Positions 19,668-27,306 of a DNA stretch of 64,000 nucleotides are shown here, in pieces. Origin of the DNA: DATMNI01 sp035570275 (GTDB lineage: Bacteria > Acidobacteriota > Terriglobia > Bryobacterales > Bryobacteraceae); the NCBI GenBank assembly GCA_035570275.1, contig DATMNI010000285.1:30686-94685 (forward strand), given 5' to 3'. The notes under the pieces are model-generated. The model was not told the DNA's origin. It made no database searches and saw only the letters and a list, made by a program, of their open reading frames with translations. A program made the translations under genes and the position numbers. Numbering within the stretch: the first letter of the stretch is position 1; every line of letters begins with the position of its first letter.

Positions 19668-20852
19668 ATGAAACTCGCAGAACGCATGTCCCGCATCGGC
19701 GTCGAATCGGCTTTCGACGTCCTGGTGCGTGCCCGGGCGCTGGAGGCGCAGGGGCGGAGCGTGATCCACCTGGAAATCGGCGAGCCCGATTTCCCGAGCC
19801 CGCCCCACGTCATCGAAGCGGCCAAGCAGGCGCTGGACGAGGGGTGGACTCATTATGGCCCCACCCAAGGCCTTCCCGAGCTGCGCCAGGCCATCGCCGC
19901 CCATATTTCGCGCAGCCGGGGCGTCCAGGTGGGCCCTGAGCACGTGTCGGTAGTGCCCGGCGGCAAGCCCATCATCTTTTTCCCCATGATGGCCCTGCTG
20001 GAACCGGGGGACGAGGTGATTTACCCGAATCCCGGCTTCCCGATTTACGAATCGATGATCCGGTTCCTGGGCGCCAAACCGGTCCCGATACCCCTCGAAG
20101 AAAGCCGCGCGTTTTCCTTCGATCTGGACCTCTTCCGCGACCGGCTGAACGATCGCACGAAAATGGTGGTGCTCAATTCGCCACAGAATCCGACCGGCGG
20201 CGTGATTCCGGCGCAGGATATCGCGGCCATCGCCGGCATGCTGCGCGACCGCGACGTCATTGTGCTCAGCGACGAGATCTACTCCGAGATCTGCTACGGC
20301 GAGCCGCCGGTTTCGATCGCGTCATTTCCGGGGATGCTGGAGAAGACCATCATCCTCGACGGTTTTTCCAAGACCTACGCCATGACCGGCTGGCGCATGG
20401 GCTACGGCGTGATGCCGGAGTGGCTGGTGGACGCCGTCAACAAACTGATGGTGAATTCGAATTCCTGCACGGCCAGTTTCACGCAGCGCGCCGGCATCGC
20501 CGCTCTCACCGGGCCGCGGGATGGCGTGCAGGCGATGGTTGCCGAGTTCCGGCGCCGCCGCGACGCCATCGTTGCCGGTCTGAACCAGGTGCCCGGCTTC
20601 CGCTGCGCCATGCCCGGAGGCGCATTCTATGTCTTCGCCAACATAACGGGAACGGGAATGGGTTCCAAGGAACTGGCTGACCTGCTGCTGTACGAAGCCG
20701 GCGTAGCGGGTCTCAATGGCGGCTCGTTCGGCGAGTACGGAGACGGTTACATCCGCTTCAGCTACGCCAATTCCCTGCCTAACCTTATGGAGGCCGTGGA
20801 GCGCATCAAAAAAGTGGCTGTCCGCTGGGAAGCCGCCGCTTTGGTCCGGTAG
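19668..20852 (+). CDS. Class I/II pyridoxal-phosphate aminotransferase (aspartate aminotransferase-like)
   Basis: 394 residues, cytoplasmic. It starts at MKLAERMSRIGVESAFDVLVRA; the frame is open upstream but this ATG matches the family start. Family marks are IHLEIGEPDFPSPPHV, HYGPTQGLPELR, NSPQNPTGG, the aspartate motif VLSDEIYSE and the Schiff-base lysine Lys235 in DGFSKTYAMTGWRMGY. The C-terminus keeps the substrate-carboxylate arginine region (GYIRFSYANS). It would transfer amino groups between amino acids and 2-oxo acids; exact substrates cannot be fixed from sequence. Downstream lie cmk and an aspartokinase on the same strand, but a 220-bp repeat separates them, so an operon is uncertain. 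Confidence 0.88.
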   Translation: MKLAERMSRIGVESAFDVLVRARALEAQGRSVIHLEIGEPDFPSPPHVIEAAKQALDEGWTHYGPTQGLPELRQAIAAHISRSRGVQVGPEHVSVVPGGKPIIFFPMMALLEPGDEVIYPNPGFPIYESMIRFLGAKPVPIPLEESRAFSFDLDLFRDRLNDRTKMVVLNSPQNPTGGVIPAQDIAAIAGMLRDRDVIVLSDEIYSEICYGEPPVSIASFPGMLEKTIILDGFSKTYAMTGWRMGYGVMPEWLVDAVNKLMVNSNSCTASFTQRAGIAALTGPRDGVQAMVAEFRRRRDAIVAGLNQVPGFRCAMPGGAFYVFANITGTGMGSKELADLLLYEAGVAGLNGGSFGEYGDGYIRFSYANSLPNLMEAVERIKKVAVRWEAAALVR

Positions 20853-20864
20853 AACGGTCTGTAC

Positions 20865-21062
20865 GTGACCTGGCGCCGGGCGGCCGAGCAGGCCCCTGAT
20901 CCCTGACCCGTGACCCCTGGCCCCTGACCCCGGCCACTGTCCCCTGACCCCCCGCCCCGCGAGCGAAGCGAGCCCCGCCCCTCAGCCACTGGCCACCGGC
21001 ATCCGGCCACCGGCCACCGCCCCCCAGCCACTGGCCACCAGCCACCGGCCACCGGCCCCCCT
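20865..21062. repeat. Intergenic array of short GC-rich tandem units (element A)
   Basis: The left half is made of variants of TGACCCC and GGCCCC, the centre contains GCGAGCGAAGCGAGC, and the right half is made of variants of GGCCACCGG and CAGCCACTGG. Nothing here codes; open frames are proline/tryptophan low-complexity. The layout (short tandem units, a GC-rich centre, a second tandem arm) resembles the elements at 29979, 38636, 51308, 56021 and 62830, though the units differ. Confidence 0.6.
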
Positions 21063-21076
21063 GTTATCCTGATTCT

Positions 21077-21769
21077 TTGGCAGACTTAAACCATCGCCGC
21101 GTCGTGGTCGCCATCGACGGACCAGCGGCCGCGGGCAAAAGCACCATCGCGAAACGGCTCGCCGGGCGCCTCGGCTTCACCTACATCGACACCGGCGCCA
21201 TGTATCGCGCCGTGGCGCTATGGGCGCTCCGGCAAAACGTCGATCCTGGCGACATGCATCGCATGCAGCAACTTGCCCTGGCGGCGGAAATCGAGCTGAT
21301 GCCGGGCCGTATACGGCTCAACGGCGAGGACATCACCGAAGCCATCCGCACGCCGGAAGTCTCCAACGCGGCGTCCAAGGTGGCGGTGATTCCAGGGGTG
21401 CGGCGAGCCATGGTGGCCAAGCAGCGCGAGATGGGAGAGCGCACCAGCGTGGTGATGGAGGGACGGGACATCGGCACGGTGGTCTTTCCCAATGCCGACG
21501 TCAAGGTCTTCCTGGACGCTAACCCGCAGGAGCGCGTGCGGCGGCGGCTGGAAGAAGCCCAGGCCAGAGGCGATCGCATCTCCGCGGAGGAGTTGGCCGC
21601 CCAGATGAAAGAACGCGACCAGCGCGACAGCACGCGCGCCGATGCCCCGTTGTCGCAGGCGCCCGATGCGGCCTATCTGGACTCCACGGCGCTCGATATT
21701 GGCGAGGTGGAGGAGGCGATTCTGAAAATGGTGCGGGCGCGCGTCACCAACGGAAAGGAAATTCGGTGA
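21077..21769 (+). CDS. cmk: Cytidylate kinase
   Basis: 230-residue cytoplasmic enzyme that phosphorylates CMP/dCMP with ATP. The P-loop GPAAAGKST lies at residues 15-23, followed by FTYIDTGAMYRAVAL, the GRIRLNGEDIT strand, VVMEGRDIGTVVFPNADVKVFLDA and the lid RD segment (QMKERDQRDSTRADAPL), which are diagnostic of Cmk. The start is a TTG at 21077, right after the GC-rich repeat; a plain ribosome site is not obvious. Length is normal. It is followed after 49 bp by an aspartokinase gene, with a small palindrome in the gap. Confidence 0.95.
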   Translation: MADLNHRRVVVAIDGPAAAGKSTIAKRLAGRLGFTYIDTGAMYRAVALWALRQNVDPGDMHRMQQLALAAEIELMPGRIRLNGEDITEAIRTPEVSNAASKVAVIPGVRRAMVAKQREMGERTSVVMEGRDIGTVVFPNADVKVFLDANPQERVRRRLEEAQARGDRISAEELAAQMKERDQRDSTRADAPLSQAPDAAYLDSTALDIGEVEEAILKMVRARVTNGKEIR

Positions 21770-21777
21770 AAGACATT

Positions 21778-21799
21778 CAGGCAAGAATGCCTGTGCTAC
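21778..21799 (+). repeat. REP-like palindrome (family P1, copy 1)
   Basis: CAGGCA-AGAA-TGCCTG followed by TGCTAC. Related sequences in reverse orientation occur at 48230 and 48483. It lies in the short gap between cmk and lysC. Confidence 0.6.
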
Positions 21800-21818
21800 G
21801 TTACCGCGAGGGACAAGA

Positions 21819-23306
21819 TTGAACGATCTCCTGGTAATGAAGTTCGGCGGCACCAGCGTCGGAAGCGCCGAACGGATGCGGGTGGCGGCGGGGTTGGCCG
21901 CCAAGGAACGGAAGCAACGTCCGGTGGTGGTAGTGGTGTCGGCCATGAGCAAGGTCACCGACCTGCTGCTGGACACTATGCGGCATGCGGAGGCGGGCGA
22001 TGGTGCCGGCGTGGAACAGAACCTGGCGGCGCTGCGCCGGCGGCATCAGGAGGCCTGCTGCGAATTGCTGCCGGCCGGCAGGCAGGAAGAGGTGTTGGGC
22101 CTGCTCCACGACGTGATCGACGAGTTTGAGCGCCTGGTCCGCGGCATGGCGATGTTGGGTGTGCGGCCGCCGCGGTCGGTGGATGAAGCCGTGGCGGTGG
22201 GGGAACGGCTTTCGGCCGTTCTGGTTGCCGAGTTCCTCACGGCCGATGGGACACCGGCCGTGGCGGTGAATGCGCGCGACGTGGTGGTGACCGACGCCGT
22301 TTTCGGCAACGCCTCGCCCCTGATGGAGCCCACCGGCGAGAAGGCGAAGGCCAGGCTGGTGCCGCTGATCGAGGCCGGCAAGCTGCCGGTGATTACCGGT
22401 TTCAACGGGGCCACCGCCGATGGCCGCCCGACCACGCTGGGCCGCGGCGGCTCGGACTTTTCGGCTTCCATTCTGGCGGCGGCGCTCGACGCTTCCGAGT
22501 TGTGGATCTGGACCGACGTGGATGGCATCATGAGCGCCGATCCGCGCCTGGTGCCGGATGCCCTGGTGCTGGAGGAGATCACCTACGCGGAGGCCGCGGA
22601 ACTAGCCTACAACGGGGCCAAAGTGCTGCATCCGCGCACCCTGGCGCCCCTGGTGGAAAAGCAGATCCCAGTCTGGAGCAAGAACAGCTTTGCGCCGGAG
22701 AAGCCGGGGACCAAGATTGTGCCTTCGATGGCGGTGGCGTATGGGGCCCGCGCCGTGGCATCCATGCGCAACGTGGCGCTGATTTCCATCGAGCCCGCCA
22801 GCCCGGAGCTCAACGGCGTGCAGGTAATGGCGCGGGCGCTGGATGCCATCGCGCGGGTCAACGTGGAGGTGCTGGTGGTTTCCAGTTCCAGCTACCGCCA
22901 GAATTTCTGCGTGCTGGTGCGTGAAGACGAGCTGGAACGCTGCATGCAGGCCTTGGAAGCCGTGCTGGCGTTGGAGTTGGCGCATCATTACGTGCATCCG
23001 ATCCAGGTCGATCGTACCGTGGGCCTGCTGGCCGCGGTCGGCGAAGGCATGCAGGGCAAGCCCGGGCTGGCGGGGCGGATCTTCACCGCCATTTCCCGCG
23101 TGCAGGTGAATATCATCGCCATCGCTCAGGGGTCCAGCGAGTTGACGATCGCCGTAGTGGTTGGCCGCGACGGCCTGGAAAGGGCCGTGAAGGCGGTGCA
23201 TGCCGAGTGCGGATTGGGGTTGCGCCCGCCCGTGCCGGTACCGGGGTCCGCCAAGTCCGATGGGGAGGCGACGCGATCCAAACGAAAACCGCAAAACGGG
23301 GACTGA
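21819..23306 (+). CDS. lysC: Aspartate kinase (lysine/threonine/methionine pathway)
   Basis: 495 residues. The kinase domain (about 1-300) has VMKFGGTSVGSAERM, VVVSAMSKVTDLLL, TLGRGGSDFSAS, WTDVDGIMSADPR and YNGAKVLHPRTL, all classical for aspartokinase. The C-terminal part (about 320-470) carries two ACT-type regulatory domains (VEVLVVSSSSYRQNFCVLV; GRIFTAISRVQVNIIAIAQGSSE). It phosphorylates L-aspartate, the first step to lysine, threonine and methionine, and is probably feedback-inhibited. The start is TTG 21819 with a GAGGG site 6 bases upstream; ATG 21837 is the alternative. No homoserine dehydrogenase domain is fused, unlike ThrA. Confidence 0.93.
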   Translation: MNDLLVMKFGGTSVGSAERMRVAAGLAAKERKQRPVVVVVSAMSKVTDLLLDTMRHAEAGDGAGVEQNLAALRRRHQEACCELLPAGRQEEVLGLLHDVIDEFERLVRGMAMLGVRPPRSVDEAVAVGERLSAVLVAEFLTADGTPAVAVNARDVVVTDAVFGNASPLMEPTGEKAKARLVPLIEAGKLPVITGFNGATADGRPTTLGRGGSDFSASILAAALDASELWIWTDVDGIMSADPRLVPDALVLEEITYAEAAELAYNGAKVLHPRTLAPLVEKQIPVWSKNSFAPEKPGTKIVPSMAVAYGARAVASMRNVALISIEPASPELNGVQVMARALDAIARVNVEVLVVSSSSYRQNFCVLVREDELERCMQALEAVLALELAHHYVHPIQVDRTVGLLAAVGEGMQGKPGLAGRIFTAISRVQVNIIAIAQGSSELTIAVVVGRDGLERAVKAVHAECGLGLRPPVPVPGSAKSDGEATRSKRKPQNGD

Positions 23307-23373
23307 TCGTTCCAATTTGCAATCAACGCACAAATAGCGCACTACCTTTTGCCTGTGTTAGCATGAGCGGCCA

Positions 23374-24609
23374 GTGAAGTCCTCGCTGGCCGTCCTTTTC
23401 CTGGTCAACGTCCTCAACTACTACGATCGTCAAGCCCTGGCCGCGGTGATGGAGCCGCTGCGGCACGAATTCCACCTGACCGACACACAACTGGGCGGCC
23501 TGGTGACCATGTTCACCGTAGTCTATGCCCTGGCAGGCCTGCCCCTGGGAAGGCTCGCCGATACCGGAAGCCGCCAACGGCTGCTCGCCATGGGCGTGGC
23601 TGTATGGACCGGTCTTACCGCCCTGGGCGGCTTCGCCGTGAACTACGGAATGCTGCTGGCGACGCGCCTGGGCGTGGGGATAGGCGAAGCCGCCTGCACG
23701 CCCGGCGCCGCCAGTTGGATCGGCGACATGGTCCCTGTCACCGGGCGCGCCCGCGCCATGGCCGGCTTCATGATGGCCGTGCCGGTAGGCATCATGCTGA
23801 GTTCGGCCATCAGCGGACCGGTGGCGCAGGCCTACGGTTGGCGCGTGGCCCTGCTGCTGGCGGCGGCGCCGGGCCTGGTGCTGGTACCGGCACTGCTCCG
23901 CCTGACGGAGCCCAAGAGGGGCATCGCCAAAACCGCTGCCGGTGCCAGTTTCCAAAGCCGGGCGTTTTGGTGGATCGCCGTTTCGGGCGCTCTGCTCAAT
24001 TTCGTGCTGTACAGCTTCTCCACGTTCCTGCCCGCCTTTCTCACCCGCTACCACGGCCTCTCCGTCGCCCAGGCCGGCATCTGGACGGGCCTGGGCTCCG
24101 GCGCATTTGGTGTGCTCGGCGGAATCGCCGCGGGCCTCTGGGGCGACCGCATCATCCGCACACGCCCCAACGGACGCATGCAGTTGGCCGCCGCCCTATC
24201 GCTGATGGCCGCGCTGCCGGCCTTCGCCGCCATCCGGCTCCCCGCCGGTGATGGGGCCGCCGCCATCGCGCTGCTGATGCTGGCCTACGGGCTGCTGCAG
24301 ACCTATTACGGACTGATCTACGCGTCCATCCAGGACATTGTGCCACCGGGGGTGCGCGGCATCGCCATGGCGACGTACTTTATGGTGACGTACCTGGGCG
24401 GCGCCTCCTGGGGCCCGCTGATCACCGGCAAGCTGAGCGACCACTTCGCCGGCGATGCCGCGCGCGCCGCCGGCTTGGCCGTCATCACGGAAGGCGCGAA
24501 GGCGGTCGGGCTGCACCACGCGATGTATGTGATCCCGATGCTCTCGGTGGTCCTGGCGGGGGTGCTGTGGGTGGCACAGGCATCGTGGCCTGTACGGACC
24601 GAGAGATAG
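23374..24609 (+). CDS. MFS transporter, Spinster/hexuronate-type
   Basis: 411 residues with about 12 membrane helices. The N-terminus LNYYDRQALAAVMEPL and the loop GRLADTGSRQRL match the MFS signature after helix 2; GLLQTYYGLIYASIQDIVPPGVRG is typical of the Spinster-like group. The start is GTG 23374; the nearby ATG at 23363 runs into a stop after four codons. The substrate is unknown. It stands alone between aspartokinase and a toxin-antitoxin-like pair. Confidence 0.85.
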   Translation: MKSSLAVLFLVNVLNYYDRQALAAVMEPLRHEFHLTDTQLGGLVTMFTVVYALAGLPLGRLADTGSRQRLLAMGVAVWTGLTALGGFAVNYGMLLATRLGVGIGEAACTPGAASWIGDMVPVTGRARAMAGFMMAVPVGIMLSSAISGPVAQAYGWRVALLLAAAPGLVLVPALLRLTEPKRGIAKTAAGASFQSRAFWWIAVSGALLNFVLYSFSTFLPAFLTRYHGLSVAQAGIWTGLGSGAFGVLGGIAAGLWGDRIIRTRPNGRMQLAAALSLMAALPAFAAIRLPAGDGAAAIALLMLAYGLLQTYYGLIYASIQDIVPPGVRGIAMATYFMVTYLGGASWGPLITGKLSDHFAGDAARAAGLAVITEGAKAVGLHHAMYVIPMLSVVLAGVLWVAQASWPVRTER

Positions 24610-24663
24610 CTGAGGGAACACGGCCGATCGCCACTTTGGCAATAGAATGGAGGTCGAGGCAGC

Positions 24664-24918
24664 TTGCGAGCCCGATTCTACATCGATTCAGCGACCGGGG
24701 CGCCGCATATTCATAACCACCAGATCAAGGAGGATGAAGTCATTGACGTTTTGGAGAGACCCGGAGAGGATCGCATGGGCCGTGACGGTTCAAGGGTCTT
24801 GCTCGGTCAAACGGCCGCTGGCAGGTATTTGCGCGTGATTTATGTTCCAGACCCGGAGCTGGATAGTGTGTTCGTCATCACAGCGTACGAACTGACCGGT
24901 AAGCCGCTCGCGGCGTAA
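24664..24918 (+). CDS. DUF4258-like small protein, putative toxin
   Basis: 84 residues from a TTG start. The pattern PHIHNHQIKEDEVIDVLERP followed by GRYLRVIYVPD and VFVITAYELTGKPL resembles DUF4258 proteins, which share the RelE/BrnT-like fold and are often paired with small partners. The next gene, 26 bp downstream, encodes a 64-residue acidic protein, supporting a type II toxin-antitoxin pair. Function as an RNase is inference only. This pair looks intact, unlike the other toxin-like genes nearby. Confidence 0.55.
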   Translation: MRARFYIDSATGAPHIHNHQIKEDEVIDVLERPGEDRMGRDGSRVLLGQTAAGRYLRVIYVPDPELDSVFVITAYELTGKPLAA

Positions 24919-24944
24919 CGCAAACGCAGAAAGAAGAAGCACCA

Positions 24945-25139
24945 ATGAGCCAGGACAAGTTTCCAGACGGATGGGATGAGGACAAAGTACGACGGGTACT
25001 CACACACTACGCAGAACAAACTGAGGGGGAGGCCGTGGAGGAAGATGAGGCTGGCGTCGAATCCTCCGAGACGGTGATGAGTGTTCCTCACGACCTCGTG
25101 CCCATGGTTCGAGAAATGATCGCCAAGCGCCAGAGCTGA
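24945..25139 (+). CDS. Small acidic protein, putative antitoxin of DUF4258 pair
   Basis: 64 residues, acidic in the middle (GEAVEEDEAGVESSE), with an N-terminal FPDGWDEDKVRRVLTHYAEQ segment and a C-terminal VPHDLVPMVREMIAKR helix. Proteins of this pattern are commonly found next to DUF4258 genes, as here. A ribosome site (AAAGAAG) is near the ATG. DNA binding or toxin neutralisation is inferred from context. Confidence 0.5.
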   Translation: MSQDKFPDGWDEDKVRRVLTHYAEQTEGEAVEEDEAGVESSETVMSVPHDLVPMVREMIAKRQS

Positions 25140-25250
25140 CGATGGCCGGTCGCGGCACATGGTCGGCAGGATGGACTATCCCCCTCTTCTGTTAGTTTGC
25201 TAATGCCTGTGCTGTGTCATGACGACTAGACCGGCTAGAGGTTAGTATCG

Positions 25251-25714
25251 ATGTCCACTTCGGGAATCATTGGCGAAGAGATCGACAAACATGCCGCGCT
25301 GGCCAGCGCTGCTCTCCGGAACATCTCCGCCGTTGGCGCTGGCCCCAGCGCAAAGCAGTTGCTTCCACGCGCTGTCTTCGACATGCTTGGGCCGTACTCG
25401 GCGGCGCTTTTCTTTGCGGAGCGTGTCGTGCAATCCGACCAGTTCAACGCGGAACTGGTCAGGCTCTCCACTCAAAATTGCTTCCGCTTGAGCGCATGGC
25501 TGACGATATGCTTGCTGCCGCCAGGCAACGGGGTTACTTCGACGATCCAGATATAGCCGAGCCCCTTCATTGGCTGGAAACCTGCAACGAGCAGGTGAAG
25601 GACTGCATGGTGGCGGTGGAGTCAATGCTGGACCCACAGCTTGACGACCTCATGGCGATGGCGTTGGAGGAGCACCAGCGGGGCGAGGCCGCTCCACTGG
25701 ACTCGATCCGTTGA
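25251..25714 (+). pseudogene. Frameshifted unknown gene ending in antitoxin-like tail
   Basis: Two overlapping frames fit one protein of about 150 residues. The first frame (from ATG 25251) reads through SAALFFAERVVQSDQFNAELVRLSTQ. Near 25475 the meaningful reading passes to another frame, LERMADDMLAAARQRGYFDDPDIAEPLHWLETCNEQ, and ends EEHQRGEAAPLDSIR. The last part resembles C-termini of antitoxins that precede relE, and a relE remnant begins 2 bp later. It could instead be one short intact antitoxin starting near 25475. I do not recognise the N-terminal half. Confidence 0.4.
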
Positions 25715-25715
25715 A

Positions 25716-25845
25716 GTGAGCCGCTACAGCGTTTCACTGTCCCGGACAGCCGAAAAGTATTTCGAGCGGTGCGACGCCGCGACCCGTGACCGGCTAGGGC
25801 AGAAGCTCGAAAAGCTGAAAGCTGATCCGTTGAGTGCGATGCTGC
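25716..25845 (+). pseudogene. relE-like toxin remnant, 3' part lost
   Basis: GTG 25716 starts SRYSVSLSRTAEKYFERCDAATRDRL and continues QKLEKLKADP, the N-terminal half of RelE/StbE-type mRNA interferases. After about 25830 the RelE pattern stops and the sequence is the antisense of the PEP-CTERM gene's 3' end. The remaining open frame to 26036 is meaningless. The toxin lost its C-terminal catalytic half in a deletion or recombination that joined it to the neighbouring gene. Confidence 0.6.
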
Positions 25846-26563
25846 GGTTCGCCGGTCGCGCAGAGCGAAACAGCAGGAAGGCCACGCCGCCAGCCATAAG
25901 CAACCAAGCCGATGGCTCTGGTACGGTCGGGGCAGTGTTATCGATGTTAAAAGTTGCGCCGACGCCGGATCCAGTACCGAAGGAAATTGTGTATCTGAAG
26001 TCCGCCAGCGTTATGGGGCCGAATGCGAACAGCTGATTGGTTACAGAACCTGATGAGAACGGGGCTGGCGGGAAGAAAGGGCCCAAGAGCGCCATGGCGG
26101 TCCCGCCGTTTGAGAAAACCTGACCCTGAACGCTGCTCGCATTCGCGAGCGGACCTCCAAAAGTTCCGTTGATCGCCTCAAAGCCGCTACGGTTGATTCC
26201 AGTCGCGAAAGGCGTCTGGAAGTTCTGCAGGAAATCGATCACCAGCGAGTCTGCACCCGAAGGCGTTCCAGAATCATTTCCAAGGTATGTGAACGTTAGT
26301 CCTGTTAAGGCGATTCGAACAATTCCGGTGGTGTTCGACAAATTCCTCGCGGCCAAGGTTCCCGTCGCCCGGTATTCGTCCGTGTTTGCAAATGTGTACA
26401 CGAAGCTGAAGGGATCAGTAAGGGAGGTGCCCTCGGCAAGGGTATCGACAGGAGTGCAGGCGCCAAACTCACAGGTTCCGTTTACGCTGATGGCACCTGC
26501 AAAGGCCGTTCCGGCTAGCAGGGTTGAGATTACAGGCAGGAGGCAGTATTGTGGTGAGCTCAT
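25724..26563 (-). CDS. PEP-CTERM sorted exoprotein with aberrant C-terminal tail
   Basis: 279 residues: signal peptide (MSSPQYCLLPVISTLLAGTAFAG), a Ser/Thr/Asn-rich extracellular domain with two Cys near the N-terminus, then the sorting signal VPEPSAWLLMAGGVAFLLFRSARP near 25850-25925. In this family the protein normally ends a few residues after the Arg cluster. Here about 40 more residues follow, encoded by the antisense of the relE remnant. The original stop was therefore lost by the junction at about 25830-25850. The start has a GGAGAACAAG ribosome site. Function is surface or matrix related; sorting would need an exosortase, not seen in this window. Confidence 0.75.
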   Translation of the reverse strand: MSSPQYCLLPVISTLLAGTAFAGAISVNGTCEFGACTPVDTLAEGTSLTDPFSFVYTFANTDEYRATGTLAARNLSNTTGIVRIALTGLTFTYLGNDSGTPSGADSLVIDFLQNFQTPFATGINRSGFEAINGTFGGPLANASSVQGQVFSNGGTAMALLGPFFPPAPFSSGSVTNQLFAFGPITLADFRYTISFGTGSGVGATFNIDNTAPTVPEPSAWLLMAGGVAFLLFRSARPANRSIALNGSAFSFSSFCPSRSRVAASHRSKYFSAVRDSETL

Positions 26564-26642
26564 CTTGTTCTCCGGGGTTTACTCTATCACGAAAAACGGT
26601 AGATTCCTCACTTTTTTGAAACATGTATTTAATGGTACTGGT

Positions 26643-26660
26643 ATGTCACATTTGTGACAT
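26643..26660. promoter_or_regulatory. 18-bp palindrome upstream of PEP-CTERM gene
   Basis: ATGTCACA-TT-TGTGACAT, perfect 8-bp arms, about 80 bp upstream of the start at 26563. A dimeric transcription factor site is likely by symmetry. It resembles Crp/Fnr-class half-sites but is not their standard spacing. Confidence 0.45.
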
Positions 26661-26760
26661 GCCGCACTGGTAATCGAGGTGAAGATTGCTGCGGGCCGAG
26701 GGCAGCCGGCACAACATAAGCAGGACGAGTATTCCAGCTTGCTTCACCTGCATGCCGTGG

Positions 26761-26954
26761 TGCTGCGAGGATGACCTGGTGCTTCTGGCCGCCTTGAATT
26801 TCAAGATCGACGGCCCTTATCAGGTGACAGATTTCCCTCGGCTGCGCGCTCTGGCCAAGCTCCACGAATTGACGGCGTACGACGTGGCGTATCTTGATTT
26901 AGCCAAGCGGATGCCAAGGCCGCCATCGCGGAAGGAATCGAAGTGCTGAGTTGA
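26761..26954 (+). pseudogene. vapC-like PIN-domain toxin remnant
   Basis: LRALAKLHELTAYDVAYLDLAKRMP is the conserved C-terminal part of VapC toxins, where LTAYDAAYLELA contains an active-site aspartate. The expected following segment is missing. The normal VapC ending (AAIAEGIEVLS, stop at 26952) appears at once in another frame. The first half of the gene is also gone. It is clearly a decayed toxin gene; no antitoxin is visible upstream. Confidence 0.6.
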
Positions 26955-26961
26955 TCAGGCC

Positions 26962-27306
26962 TCACTCCGCCACCCCATATCTCTTCAGCAACTCCACCCC
27001 CCGCCGCTCCCCGCCCTGCTCGGCCAGCCGCGCGTGGCGCCAGGCCGCCCGGTAGTCTTCGCGCACCACATAAATCTCCGTCAACGCCGCGTGCGCTTCG
27101 GCCAACGCCGGGTCCAGCCGCACGGCCTCCAACAGTAGCCCCATAGCCTCATCCTGCTTCAATGCCACGCGGTACAACTGCGCCAGGTGGTAGTACGGGC
27201 GCGCATTGGCGGGCTCGCGCGCGATCCAGGCAATCTGCTCATCCATCTGCAGCCGCGTCTCGGCATCGAGCGCGTGCTCGATCACCTCCTTGCGCCAGAA
27301 GCTCAT
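26962..27306 (-). CDS. TPR-repeat protein
   Basis: 114 residues with two to three tetratricopeptide-like repeats (ARPYYHLAQLYRVALKQDEAMGLLLEAVRLDPALAEAH split across positions 35-70, then AHAALTEIYVVREDYRAAWRHARLAEQ). It has no signal peptide. The start overlaps the stop of the glycerate kinase gene by 4 bp (ATGA), so the two are translationally coupled. A protein-protein adaptor role is likely; the partner is unknown. It is the last gene of a four-gene minus-strand operon. Confidence 0.75.
   Translation of the reverse strand: MSFWRKEVIEHALDAETRLQMDEQIAWIAREPANARPYYHLAQLYRVALKQDEAMGLLLEAVRLDPALAEAHAALTEIYVVREDYRAAWRHARLAEQGGERRGVELLKRYGVAE

Noticed and set aside
20762..21052. Tryptophan/proline-rich frames over the repeat at 20865
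   Set aside because: Pure low-complexity translation of tandem DNA units, no start context.
24555..24600. GGCACAGGCATCGTGGCCTGTAC resembling family P1 palindrome
   Set aside because: Lies inside the MFS coding end and lacks the conserved core; coincidence is likely.
25242..25637. 131-codon minus-strand frame near the toxin genes
   Set aside because: No family resemblance; the plus strand carries the better supported antitoxin-like tail.
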